DNA of 54,034 bases from Photorhabdus akhurstii. GTDB taxonomy: Bacteria; Pseudomonadota; Gammaproteobacteria; Enterobacterales; Enterobacteriaceae. Numbering within the stretch: the stretch's first letter is position 1; every line of letters begins with the position of its first letter. The stretch lies in contig NZ_RCWE01000018.1 of assembly GCF_018448925.1 (NCBI RefSeq), positions 46,425-100,458 of the forward strand, read 5' to 3'. The position numbers and the translations under genes are program-made. Below are positions 1 through 8,140 of this stretch, in pieces. Under the pieces are notes generated by a model that saw only the letters and a program-made list of their open reading frames with translations, did not search any database and was not told the DNA's origin.

Positions 1-165
1 CCGGTTAAAAGCCAGAAATATCCCCTCTTTCTGCATATCTAACGATACATAATCGTCACCAGAATCTCCTCTAGGCTTACTCTTATAAGGAATCAGACCT
101 TCATTAAAAATTTCCTGATAAGATTTACCCAAGCTATTTATTAACGCCTCTACATTTATCGCCAT
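1..165 (-). CDS. Immunity-like protein (DUF6392-type, group A), cut by window edge
   Basis: N-terminal 55 codons of a gene that continues past the left edge. The reading frame begins at an ATG at 163-165, and its visible residues are the same as the start of the intact gene at 1280-1753, including the group A start [14 protein letters not shown]. It is the last visible member of the immunity array on this strand. I assign the DUF6392 name from memory of the family that accompanies pyocin S-type toxins in Photorhabdus. The immunity role is inferred from position behind a toxin gene. Whether the rest of this copy is intact cannot be seen. Confidence 0.7.
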   Translation of the reverse strand, partial: MAINVEALINSLGKSYQEIFNEGLIPYKSKPRGDSGDDYVSLDMQKEGIFLAFNR

Positions 166-347
166 TATTTACATAACCTCTTTATTCATATCTTACCGCT
201 AGTATATAAATATGGATAACGGTTTATTAGCCACTATCCAATAAAAGTAAAAAAAACTCTAGAAGACATTTATTCAAAACGTTCAAATATTAATGCATGT
301 GCCCGTAAATCAGCCAAATAGAGAAAACGAATCTCTGTATTAGGATA
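1..347. repeat. Left copy of a 347-bp direct repeat in the immunity array
   Basis: This stretch is nearly identical to 1589-1936. It covers the 5' part of a group A immunity gene, the intergenic spacer, and the 3' end of a group B gene. The two copies differ by scattered substitutions and one base of length. Similarity stops abruptly near 347 (copy 2 near 1936). It is the trace of a recent duplication or unequal exchange within the array. Confidence 0.85.
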
Positions 348-728
348 TTGCTCACTTAACTTATGTGTATAAGAATCATATCCACCAACCATGCCAATAA
401 CAGGGATTTTTTCTGGGCCACCAGCAGAATCAGGTTCCCCCATCAATGCTCTAACGATTGCTCTATCCATTGAATGTGAAAATGGATAAGGCAATTCTCC
501 ATTATATTCTCCACTACCCTCATAAGCGTTAATAAGTGTAATTTGTACAGATTTTAATACTCTTGAATCAGCGTTAAATACCAGTGTAAGGCCAGCATCA
601 GGTCCACAATCGAATGTATCAGCATTCTCAAACAAAAACTCAAACATTCCGGCTAAAATAAGTTTTCTTTCAACTAATTGCTCCGCCGTTTGTCCTAAGC
701 TTTTAATCATCTTCATAATATCTGCCAT
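270..728 (-). CDS. Immunity-like protein, group B (DUF6392-type)
   Basis: 152-residue soluble acidic protein with no signal peptide or membrane segment. It belongs to the group B set of this array (with 742-1194 and 1952-2410), which share an N-terminal (I)K/NxLGQT motif, a central run ending LVF with an Asp/Ser pair, the segment Pro-(Tyr/Ser)-Pro-Phe and a (I/V)IGMVGG(Y/W)D motif in the C-terminal third. Group A members share the N-terminal LINSLGK-like start, so both groups look like one diverged superfamily. The likely role is binding and neutralising a cognate toxin domain, inferred from position downstream of the PAAR toxin gene. The direct partner is unknown and may be a toxin not present here. 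Confidence 0.7.
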   Translation of the reverse strand: MADIMKMIKSLGQTAEQLVERKLILAGMFEFLFENADTFDCGPDAGLTLVFNADSRVLKSVQITLINAYEGSGEYNGELPYPFSHSMDRAIVRALMGEPDSAGGPEKIPVIGMVGGYDSYTHKLSEQYPNTEIRFLYLADLRAHALIFERFE

Positions 729-741
729 TATTCCCCCTTTT

Positions 742-1194
742 TCAAATAGTGTTGAAATTAAGTGCTCTCACTCGATAATAAGAATCATAAATAAAAATAA
801 CTTCCACGTTTGGATAAGATTTTATACGATTTATATAAGCATCGTATCCACCAATAACACCTATAATCGGTGCTTCTATCATATCTTTTGACTCCGTAGG
901 TTCTCCATATTCAGCTCTTATCGTTGCCTTATCCATTAAAGATAAAAATGGATAAGGCAAACTACCATTATATTCATCATGATCACCATGTATATCAATT
1001 AGAATTATCTGGACTGAATTCAATTGCCTAGATTTAGAATCAAAAACTAATGTGATTCCTTTTTCAGGTTCGCAATTAAACGATGCATCCCCTTCAAAAT
1101 GAAACTTAAATATTCCTTTAGATATCTCACCATCCTCAACTAACGTTTCCGCGGTTTTTCCAAGATATTTAATTAATTTCGTAATATTAGTCAC
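742..1194 (-). CDS. Immunity-like protein, group B (DUF6392-type)
   Basis: 150-residue paralogue of the 270-728 gene, starting MTNITKLIKYLGKTAETL, with the group B IIGVIGGYDAY motif in the C-terminal third. Only 13 bases separate its stop from the start of the next gene downstream, so the pair is probably co-transcribed. Divergence from its neighbours is large over the middle of the protein and small in the motif blocks, as expected for immunity proteins that track variable toxin surfaces. No catalytic motif is visible. Function is inferred from genomic context only. Confidence 0.7.
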   Translation of the reverse strand: MTNITKLIKYLGKTAETLVEDGEISKGIFKFHFEGDASFNCEPEKGITLVFDSKSRQLNSVQIILIDIHGDHDEYNGSLPYPFLSLMDKATIRAEYGEPTESKDMIEAPIIGVIGGYDAYINRIKSYPNVEVIFIYDSYYRVRALNFNTI

Positions 1195-1279
1195 TATTAC
1201 TACCCTTATTCTTCATTCAATTAGTGTAGTTCTTCCAATACCTTATATCACTTCTGCTTATTCCGCCTTTGAGATATCT

Positions 1280-1753
1280 CTACCATGTCACACTTTCAGA
1301 ACGAAGGAAAGTCATTGTCTCAACTTGTTCAAACAAATCATGGGATAATTGTATATAAATCTTTTCCTCAGATTCAGATACATTGTAAAGGTAGAGGTCT
1401 TTCCAACCATATTGACAGTTAAACACCTTACATGGTGGAAAAGACTTAATTGCCTGCCCAAAATGCTCCTTAACCCATGCACGCGTCATTGGATTAACCA
1501 GAGGGAATGGCAATTGATTTGGATAAACATAACGGGGCCGTTCTTCATCGATCAATGTCAGCGTGACATGTGTTAATTTCTTGCTGGTCCGGTTAAAAGC
1601 CAGAAATATCCCCTCTTTCTGCATATCTAACGATACATAATCGTCACCAGAATCTCCTCTAGGCTTACTCTTATAAGGAATCAGACCTTCATTAAAAATT
1701 TCCTGATAAGATTTACCCAAGCTATTTATTAACGCCTCTACATTTATTGCCAT
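1280..1753 (-). CDS. Immunity-like protein, group A (DUF6392-type)
   Basis: 157-residue soluble protein of group A. It begins [16 protein letters not shown], has the conserved EGLIPYK block around residue 22-28, an LTLI(D/V) strand around residue 65 and ends in (S/T)xxxxVxW. The other group A members at 2516-2980 and 3090-3557 share all these blocks. Its first 55 codons are duplicated at the left window edge. The gene is preceded by a spacer and by a broken group B remnant at 1871-1936. Role as toxin-neutralising protein is inferred from the toxin gene at the head of the array. Confidence 0.7.
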   Translation of the reverse strand: MAINVEALINSLGKSYQEIFNEGLIPYKSKPRGDSGDDYVSLDMQKEGIFLAFNRTSKKLTHVTLTLIDEERPRYVYPNQLPFPLVNPMTRAWVKEHFGQAIKSFPPCKVFNCQYGWKDLYLYNVSESEEKIYIQLSHDLFEQVETMTFLRSESVTW

Positions 1754-1936
1754 TATTTACATAACCTCTTTATTCATATCTAACCTCTAGTATATAAACA
1801 TGGATAACGGTTTATTAACCACTATCCAATAAAAGTAAAAAAACACTCTAGAAGACATTTATTCAGAACGTTAAAATATTAATGCATGTACCCGTAAATC
1901 AGCCAAATAGAGAAAACGAATTTCTGTATTAGGATA
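1589..1936. repeat. Right copy of the array direct repeat
   Basis: Second copy of the repeat at 1-347. Here the group B end carried by the repeat is not attached to a full gene; it stops at 1936 and is followed directly by the tail of a different group B gene (1952-2410). The junction is therefore a recombination scar. Confidence 0.85.
1871..1936 (-). pseudogene. 3' remnant of a group B immunity gene
   Basis: Twenty-one codons plus a TAA stop on the minus strand read almost exactly as the C-terminus of the 270-728 protein (starts YPNTEIRFLYLADLR). An Ala is replaced by Val, and the last four residues are lost because TAA appears early. No start or upstream domain is present. It is the left-over end of a gene deleted or displaced when the array was rearranged. 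Confidence 0.75.
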
Positions 1937-1951
1937 GTGAGAGATTAATCT

Positions 1952-2410
1952 TCACCCAGATTTTTTAAAAGTTAGATCACTTACCCTTTGATGTATTGTG
2001 TACCCAAACACAATATTGATTGCCGGATATAAGTCTTTTAAGCAATCGATATAAACATCCCAGCCACCAACCATGCCAATAATCGGTACTTCTGTAGCTT
2101 CATTAACCTCAGAAGGTTGACCTAAAATAGCTCTCACTGTGTCTTTATCCATTACAGGTTGAAATGGTGAAGGCATATTGCCTTTATAAATTTCAATTTC
2201 AGGTAAATATGATATCAAAGTAATGCATACAGAGATTAATTTTTTTGTGAATTCATCAAAAACTAGCATGAGTCCAGGCTCAGGTTGACAATGGAATTCC
2301 TCATCACTATTAAAGATGTGCTCAAATTTCCCAGCCGAAATAAGTTGTTTTTCAATCAACATATCGACTGTTTGTCCTAAATTATTTATGATTGCAACAA
2401 CATCAGTCAT
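1952..2410 (-). CDS. Immunity-like protein, group B (DUF6392-type)
   Basis: 152-residue member of group B: starts MTDVVAIINNLGQTVDML, has LMLVFDEF, a Pro-Ser-Pro-Phe segment and PIIGMVGGWDVY. It follows 2516-2980 on the same strand across a spacer that contains a stem-loop (2440-2485). It lacks signal peptide, membrane segments and recognisable enzyme motifs. It is probably an immunity protein against a pyocin-type nuclease domain, from context and family resemblance only. Confidence 0.7.
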   Translation of the reverse strand: MTDVVAIINNLGQTVDMLIEKQLISAGKFEHIFNSDEEFHCQPEPGLMLVFDEFTKKLISVCITLISYLPEIEIYKGNMPSPFQPVMDKDTVRAILGQPSEVNEATEVPIIGMVGGWDVYIDCLKDLYPAINIVFGYTIHQRVSDLTFKKSG

Positions 2411-2439
2411 TATTTATATAACCTTTATTCCTAGTTAAA

Positions 2440-2485
2440 CCAATTCATCTGCAATTTGTTTTTAAACTACTCACAAATGAATTGG
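2440..2485. repeat. Stem-loop in immunity-array spacer (copy 1)
   Basis: CCAATTCAT at 2440-2448 pairs with ATGAATTGG at 2477-2485. A closely similar element lies in the next spacer at 3010-3058. There is no T-run typical of a Rho-independent terminator, so an mRNA-processing or duplication scar role is as likely as termination. Confidence 0.5.
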
Positions 2486-2515
2486 CTATTAAAAAATCTC
2501 CCTTTTTATTATTGA

Positions 2516-2980
2516 CTACCAACGTACTCTACTTGTAGGTAAGAATGTAACTCTACTAACTCGATCTAAAACATCATGCGATATTTGCATGCTAATTCCC
2601 TGCTTACCTTGATAGGAATAAAGATATGTCCAACCAAATTCACGTTTTAATGCTTTAAATGGCGGCGCGGTTTTAGTTGGCTTTCCTAAATTATCATCTA
2701 TCCATTGACGATTCATCTCCTTATTTAAAGGATATGGTATATCGTTTGGAAAAACAAAGCTAGGACGATCAGGTACGATTAAAGTTAGTGTCATCTCTAT
2801 AAATACCTTAGTTTCTCGATTAAATGATAAAAAAACACCTTCTTTCGCCATATTTAAGGATATAGTTTTATCTCCAGAAAAACCACTTGGTTTAGTTTTA
2901 TAAGGAATTAATCCCTCATCATAAATATCTTGGTAGGTTTTACCTAAGCTATTAATTAATGCTTCAACATCAACTACCAT
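2516..2980 (-). CDS. Immunity-like protein, group A (DUF6392-type)
   Basis: 154-residue group A protein beginning [18 protein letters not shown], with [10 protein letters not shown] and the terminal VRW. About 110 bases, including the 3010-3058 stem-loop, separate it from the gene upstream (3090-3557). That spacer is a diverged copy of the spacer at 2411-2515, showing that gene plus spacer was the unit of duplication. No enzyme motif; likely toxin neutraliser by context. Confidence 0.7.
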   Translation of the reverse strand: MVVDVEALINSLGKTYQDIYDEGLIPYKTKPSGFSGDKTISLNMAKEGVFLSFNRETKVFIEMTLTLIVPDRPSFVFPNDIPYPLNKEMNRQWIDDNLGKPTKTAPPFKALKREFGWTYLYSYQGKQGISMQISHDVLDRVSRVTFLPTSRVRW

Positions 2981-3009
2981 TATCTGTATAACCCCTGTTC
3001 TTGGTTAAA

Positions 3010-3058
3010 CCAATTCAACTGCTATGTTATTTTTTCAAACTACTCACAAATGAATTGG
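3010..3058. repeat. Stem-loop in immunity-array spacer (copy 2)
   Basis: CCAATTCA at 3010-3017 pairs with TGAATTGG at 3051-3058. The surrounding spacer resembles that at 2430-2490. It marks tandem duplication of a gene-plus-spacer unit and may fold in the transcript. Confidence 0.5.
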
Positions 3059-3089
3059 CTTTCAAGAATAACCACCCATCTATTACTAA

Positions 3090-3557
3090 CTACCAACGTA
3101 CTTCTGATGTAAGCAAGAACATTACAGATTCAACACGCTCAAACAGGTCATAATCAACCTGCATACTAGTCGGCATCCGAAAATCCAATAACGTATATAG
3201 CTCTGTCCATCCAACATCCCTCTTGAGAATTCTTCGCGGAGGAAGAGCCTTTTCTGGTTTACCTAATTGCTCGTGCAGCCATTGCCTGAACATCAATGTC
3301 TTCAAAGGAGAAGGCAACTCATTAGGAAATTGGTAGGAGGATTTCTTCTGATCAAACAAAAGAAGCTCTATAGCAAACAGAATTTTGCCATCCCTCTTAA
3401 AGGCCAAATACATACCCTCTTTAATCATATCCAAAGTGATATCAGGATCTCCTGGGTATCCTGTTGGCTTAGTCTTATAAGGGATTAACCCCTCATCAAA
3501 AATTTCCTGATAAGGCTTACCCAAACTGTTTATTAATGCCTCTACATTGACTGTCAT
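3090..3557 (-). CDS. Probable cognate immunity protein of the adjacent PAAR toxin (group A)
   Basis: 155-residue group A protein (starts [29 protein letters not shown]; ends SEVRW). Its ATG overlaps the TGA stop of the toxin gene in an ATGA arrangement at 3554-3557, so translation of the two is coupled. This is the usual layout of a polymorphic toxin and its own immunity gene, which makes this member the best candidate for the true partner of the 3554-5221 toxin. The remaining array members would then be orphan immunities to related toxins. Family name DUF6392 is from memory. Confidence 0.75.
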   Translation of the reverse strand: MTVNVEALINSLGKPYQEIFDEGLIPYKTKPTGYPGDPDITLDMIKEGMYLAFKRDGKILFAIELLLFDQKKSSYQFPNELPSPLKTLMFRQWLHEQLGKPEKALPPRRILKRDVGWTELYTLLDFRMPTSMQVDYDLFERVESVMFLLTSEVRW

Positions 3558-5221
3558 TTATATAACTCCTGTTCTTGGTTAATCTTATGCATTTTAGCTC
3601 TAGCATCCTCAAGCTGCTCTTCTGTTGCACCATACTGTTTCAACGCTGGTTTTATAGCATCAAAATCACGATCTACAGCCGCTCTCAAATCATTAGCATC
3701 TTGCTCTATTTGAGACAGAGAGTTTCGGCCTCCATAAGTTGCACTAAACTTTTGATGTACCTCAGCCGGAATAATAATGGCAGCAACATCCTTAGCGTCT
3801 TCATTTAATTTAGAAATTGATAAGGTTGGATATCGCTTCCTCAATTTAGCTCTCACAGCCGCTGCCGAAGGCATATGATCAGCATGCGTTCCATTTCTTG
3901 GTCGCCCCGCAAAATTTCTATACAAATCTACTTCAAACAATTTCACCGGTGGTTTACTCAAATACACATACACCGGCGGCATATTAGGAACGGGGAGGAT
4001 CAGAATATAATCACGAAAATCCTTCTCTTCCGGCATAGGTAACGATTCAATATCGCTGCCGACTTTATCCGGGATCGGCAACACGGTTATTTGCGACGGA
4101 ATAAACGGTTGTTCTTCATTCCCGGTATGCGGTGGAACTTTGAATTCCTGCTCGCTCGGCGTCCATAAAATTGTCGGCCGGTTTTCTCCCGGTTCCCAAA
4201 ACTCGTAATTACCGGTGGTCCGATTCAGCGTCATCATGCGAACCGGTACTTTATCCAGACCACCTTCCGGGCTGACGTGATATCCCTGAACCGTCATCCT
4301 GCCGCTTTTTTCATCTCTGATCCAGCGAAAACGCACACGGGTAGAAGCTTTACCGTACTGTTCCGCTATCTGGCTCAAACGATACGGGGTTAAGTAATCC
4401 TCCTCGCCTTCATTCAACTTCGGTGAATAAAACAGCCCCATTAATCCAACTGTCACCGGATTCGGCGCCGCCAGCCAACGTCCTGCACTGATGGCGCCGC
4501 CGCCAATGTAACGCATCACCAGCGTTTCCCCTTCCGCTACCGCGCTGCGGGCAGTGGCGGCCACAGCGGTAGCGGCGGCTTCGGCTTTATCTTCACCACT
4601 ACGGAACCACCGTTTATACCACGGTAATTTTTTATCCTGCGGTTTATCCGGTTCAGGCGGGTGTTTCTCACCTTGTGGAGATGGTTCCGGTTTTTGTGGC
4701 GTCACCGGAGTGGGAGATGACGGAACCTGATATATCGCCATTCTGCCGAAGTTATTCGCCGGTTCAGCCTCGGTTCCGGCATCAGTACAACCTTTACCCC
4801 GTAAGCAGGATTTCGCAAATACCGGTATTGGAGGCTCTTTAGTCACAGGAGGTGCGGGCTGAACGTTTCTCGTTTCCTTCACCGGCGACGAGAAATTCTG
4901 GGCCGCCATATTCACAGGCGCTGTAGCCCGATGATTAGGCTGCTCCTGCTTCTCATAGCTGTCCATCTCCGAGTTGATAAACCTAGCCCGACAGGGGCAA
5001 GTACTCACACTGTCCAACGTGCCAGCCAGCTTGCGGCCCATGTCAAACACGTCAGATACACCACCGACAATCATGTAAGTACCGGGATGTTTGCCACAGG
5101 TAACTGTATCCCCTTCACGAGCGGTCGCCCGTCCATTAAATGTCATGGTGTGATCACCGGTGATAATCTGTCCGCCACAGGTTGTCTTATCACCAACGAG
5201 CAAGAAATATCCTATTGCCAT
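3554..5221 (-). CDS. PAAR-domain polymorphic toxin with pyocin S-type region and C-terminal nuclease-like domain
   Basis: 555-residue protein. Residues 1-85 form a PAAR-like domain ([22 protein letters not shown]), the tip that loads on a type VI or similar contractile injector. A Pro-rich linker (about 85-200) precedes an Ala-rich hydrophobic stretch. Residues about 290-425 read as the pyocin S/colicin-type domain ([20 protein letters not shown] ... PPVYVYL). The last 130 residues hold GTHADHMPS at about 444-452 and [13 protein letters not shown] further on, resembling DHxPS-type His-metal nuclease toxins. RBS GGAG lies 9 bases before the ATG. No other injector genes are in the window, so it is an orphan effector locus. 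Exact nuclease class is uncertain. Confidence 0.8.
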   Translation of the reverse strand: MAIGYFLLVGDKTTCGGQIITGDHTMTFNGRATAREGDTVTCGKHPGTYMIVGGVSDVFDMGRKLAGTLDSVSTCPCRARFINSEMDSYEKQEQPNHRATAPVNMAAQNFSSPVKETRNVQPAPPVTKEPPIPVFAKSCLRGKGCTDAGTEAEPANNFGRMAIYQVPSSPTPVTPQKPEPSPQGEKHPPEPDKPQDKKLPWYKRWFRSGEDKAEAAATAVAATARSAVAEGETLVMRYIGGGAISAGRWLAAPNPVTVGLMGLFYSPKLNEGEEDYLTPYRLSQIAEQYGKASTRVRFRWIRDEKSGRMTVQGYHVSPEGGLDKVPVRMMTLNRTTGNYEFWEPGENRPTILWTPSEQEFKVPPHTGNEEQPFIPSQITVLPIPDKVGSDIESLPMPEEKDFRDYILILPVPNMPPVYVYLSKPPVKLFEVDLYRNFAGRPRNGTHADHMPSAAAVRAKLRKRYPTLSISKLNEDAKDVAAIIIPAEVHQKFSATYGGRNSLSQIEQDANDLRAAVDRDFDAIKPALKQYGATEEQLEDARAKMHKINQEQELYK

Positions 5222-5539
5222 CTATTCATTTCTCCATTGGTTTACAGCATGGAGAGTGAAGCTAATTGAAATTATCGTCATATTATTATCGCCATCAAGC
5301 TAATACACATGATCAACAATTAATCAGATTTTACTTAAAGAAGATATAGGAATATTCTGAAAATTGCCGATTTTATTGCCTATGATGGGCGTAATAACTC
5401 ATAATTTACAACAATTTATTTATAATTAAATAACAAAAATAAGGCTAAAAGGATAATAACGCGGTATGTTTGGAAAGCAGGTAAAAAGGGAGTGAACAGC
5501 TCTGTAGGATGAATAGCGCTCTACTTTACCCAGAAAACA
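5222..5539. other. Intergenic region, toxin promoter side
   Basis: AT-rich, about 320 bp, between the toxin start and the mrcB terminator. It must carry the toxin promoter (minus strand). I see no conserved RNA or further gene in it. Confidence 0.5.
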
Positions 5540-5568
5540 AAAACGCTGACCATAGAGATCAGCGTTTT
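5540..5568. terminator. Hairpin terminator downstream of mrcB
   Basis: AAAACGCTGA (5540-5549) pairs with TCAGCGTTTT (5559-5568) around a 9-base loop. A/T runs flank both sides, so it can act on minus-strand transcripts leaving mrcB and possibly in both directions. Confidence 0.8.
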
Positions 5569-5592
5569 GTCATTTATCTCATCAAATATTTA

Positions 5593-8046
5593 TTATTGGC
5601 CAAACATCTCCCGCAACCAGCCCGGTGCTTGTTCTTGCTGTTGAACAGGTGCTGATACCTCTGTTTGCTGGCACAAACTTTGTGGATCATAAGTCCAAAC
5701 CGGTAATGTTCGCCAACCACTGCCACTACAGCTAAAGCTGCCATCCTGATTAACCGCCATATCGACAATGCCTTCTGGTGGAATATTATTCAATATCAGC
5801 GGCGTCTGATTTTCCAGATAACGGCGATACACATTCAACGCCCCTGTAGCGCCTGTCAGATTAGTCGGGTCGTTGTTATCGCGGCCAACCCACGCTATCA
5901 CCACCTCTTTACCATCGATTCCGGCAAACCAGCTATCACGCAGATCATTGGTGGTACCCGTTTTACCCGCCAGATTATAACGACCAAACTTAGCGTTCAG
6001 AGAACGAGAAGTTCCATTCGCTACCACCTGCTGCATACCATATAGCGTCAGATAAGCCGCCTGAGCCGGTACAGCCCGTTCAGCCTGTGGGTAACTCTGA
6101 TATATCACAGTGCCATCTTCCGCGATGACAGAACGTAACGCGGAAAGCGTCGCACGGTTGCCGCCACTCGCCATTGTCTGGTATTCCTGCGCTACTTCCA
6201 AAGGTGTCAAGCTGAGAGAACCCAGTAACATGGCCGGAACCTGCTGAATCACTTCCTCCGGTACGCCAAGCCGGATCAATGTGTTGCTGACATGATCAAG
6301 ACCAACCGCCAATCCAAGGTTCACCGTAGGAATATTCAATGAATTTGCCAGCCCATCTATCAACATGACTCGCCCACGGAAACGACGGTCATAATTTCTC
6401 GGTTCCCAAACCTTGCTGTTCGGCTGTTTTACCGCAAGGGGTTCATCCGCCAGCCAGGTATTCAACCGATATTGATCCGGCTCGCTCAATGCCGCCAAAT
6501 AAGTCGAAGGTTTCGCCAGCGAACCAATTGAACGACGCGCCATCATCGCTCGGTTAAATCCAGCATACTGAGGTTGAGAACCCCCAACCATCGCTCTGAT
6601 TTCACCACTGATACGATCGACAACCACCATTGCCCCTTCAAGGTCAGCAATTTTGCGGGTTTTTCTCAGGTTGGCAATTCCCTCTTCTACCGCGTTTTCA
6701 GCCGCATCCTGAGATACCGGGTCCAAAGTAGTGAAGATTTTTACGCCGGACAGATCATTTACTCGATCCCCCAGTCGGTCCTGCAATTCTTTACGAACTA
6801 GCTGCATAAACGCCGGTTGTGGGGTAATAACACCACCTTTCGGTTTTACCCCCAGTGGACGAGCACTCAATAACTTATAAAGATCTTCATCAATAATTTG
6901 CTGGTTTTGTAACAGCTTGAGCACCACATTACGACGCTGGAGAACGAGTTTAGGATTACGCCACGGATTATAGAGTGAGGCCCCTTTCACCATACCGACC
7001 AGCAACGCCTGTTGATCTAAACTCAATTCATCCACTGGACGACCAAAATAGTAGAGGCTCGCCAGCGGAAATCCTCGGATCTCCCCATCACCACTTCGGC
7101 CTAAATAAACTTCGTTCAGATACAGTTCGAGAATCCGATCTTTGCTGTAACGATAATCCATCAGCACCGCCATATAGGCTTCATTGGCTTTGCGCACCAA
7201 AGTACGTTCATTGGTCAGGAACAGGTTTCTCACCAATTGCTGCGTCAGGGTACTTCCCCCCTGAACCGTACGCCCGGCAGTCAAGTTAGCCAGTGCCGCA
7301 CGCCCAATGGAAAGAATACGGATGCCATCATGTTGATAGAAATGGCGATCTTCCGTCGCCAGCAAGGTGTTAACCAGTAAATCGGGGAAACCAGAACGTG
7401 GCACAAATAACCGCTGCTCCCCATTGGGGGACTGCAACATGGTAATTAGCTTCGGATCAAGACGGAAGAACCCAAACTGACGCTGGTTTTCCAGATTTTC
7501 GATCCCCGCCAAGCGGTTATCGCTGAAAGTCAGCAGAGCGTGGATCTGCCCCTCTTTGCTGTCAGGGAAATCAAACGGACGACGCAACATTTCAATGGTT
7601 TCACCTCTGACAGAAAACTCCCCAGCGCGGGTAATTTTTGTCACCTGGCGATACTGCATCCCTTCCAGCAGATGTACCATCTCTTTCTTACTGTAGTTCA
7701 TGCCCGGTTCAAGATTGACCATGCGGCCATAGACTGCCGCCGGTAACTCCCAGACTTTTCCATCAATGCGATCGCGGATTTTAGCATCCAGATAGACACC
7801 ATAAGCCGCCAGTAATACGGCAAAAATAATAAATATCTTGAATAACAACCAGAACCAACGCCACTTTTTCTTAGGTGGGCGAGAATACATTCCTTTCGTT
7901 GTCATGGGTTGATCCTCTTCATCATCGTAGTCATCATCTTCATAGCCATTATCATCCAACCGATATCGCCTTTTTAATGGCCCTTTACTGCGGGATACCA
8001 ACTTTTTGCCTTTACGTCCGATTGGTTGACGATCTTCACCAGACAT
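5593..8046 (-). CDS. mrcB: Penicillin-binding protein 1B (bifunctional transglycosylase/transpeptidase)
   Basis: 817 residues. It polymerises lipid II and crosslinks peptidoglycan at the inner membrane. An Asp/Glu-rich cytoplasmic tail is followed by one membrane segment (about residues 64-86), the UB2H/linker region, a GT51 transglycosylase domain (EDRHFYQHDG, GGSTLTQQLVRNLF) and a transpeptidase domain with the SLAK active-site tetrad, SLN and KTGTT motifs. It aligns throughout with E. coli PBP1b. I place the start at the ATG at 8044-8046 (MSGEDRQPIGRKGK) because GGAG lies about 8 bases upstream and the E. coli protein starts at the same point; an upstream TTG is unlikely. hrpB lies upstream on the same strand, as in the E. 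coli neighbourhood. Confidence 0.97.
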   Translation of the reverse strand: MSGEDRQPIGRKGKKLVSRSKGPLKRRYRLDDNGYEDDDYDDEEDQPMTTKGMYSRPPKKKWRWFWLLFKIFIIFAVLLAAYGVYLDAKIRDRIDGKVWELPAAVYGRMVNLEPGMNYSKKEMVHLLEGMQYRQVTKITRAGEFSVRGETIEMLRRPFDFPDSKEGQIHALLTFSDNRLAGIENLENQRQFGFFRLDPKLITMLQSPNGEQRLFVPRSGFPDLLVNTLLATEDRHFYQHDGIRILSIGRAALANLTAGRTVQGGSTLTQQLVRNLFLTNERTLVRKANEAYMAVLMDYRYSKDRILELYLNEVYLGRSGDGEIRGFPLASLYYFGRPVDELSLDQQALLVGMVKGASLYNPWRNPKLVLQRRNVVLKLLQNQQIIDEDLYKLLSARPLGVKPKGGVITPQPAFMQLVRKELQDRLGDRVNDLSGVKIFTTLDPVSQDAAENAVEEGIANLRKTRKIADLEGAMVVVDRISGEIRAMVGGSQPQYAGFNRAMMARRSIGSLAKPSTYLAALSEPDQYRLNTWLADEPLAVKQPNSKVWEPRNYDRRFRGRVMLIDGLANSLNIPTVNLGLAVGLDHVSNTLIRLGVPEEVIQQVPAMLLGSLSLTPLEVAQEYQTMASGGNRATLSALRSVIAEDGTVIYQSYPQAERAVPAQAAYLTLYGMQQVVANGTSRSLNAKFGRYNLAGKTGTTNDLRDSWFAGIDGKEVVIAWVGRDNNDPTNLTGATGALNVYRRYLENQTPLILNNIPPEGIVDMAVNQDGSFSCSGSGWRTLPVWTYDPQSLCQQTEVSAPVQQQEQAPGWLREMFGQ

Positions 8047-8140
8047 TCCAAAATTCTCCAAAACCGCTCAGATGCTCTTATTTGGGTTTTCATATTTTTT
8101 AATGAATTTATTCGCCAGCAAAAACAAGGAGTAAATTCTA

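Noticed and set aside
1-3557. CRISPR-like or simple tandem repeat reading of the immunity array
   Set aside because: The repeated units are whole diverged genes of about 460 bp with spacers, not short direct repeats.
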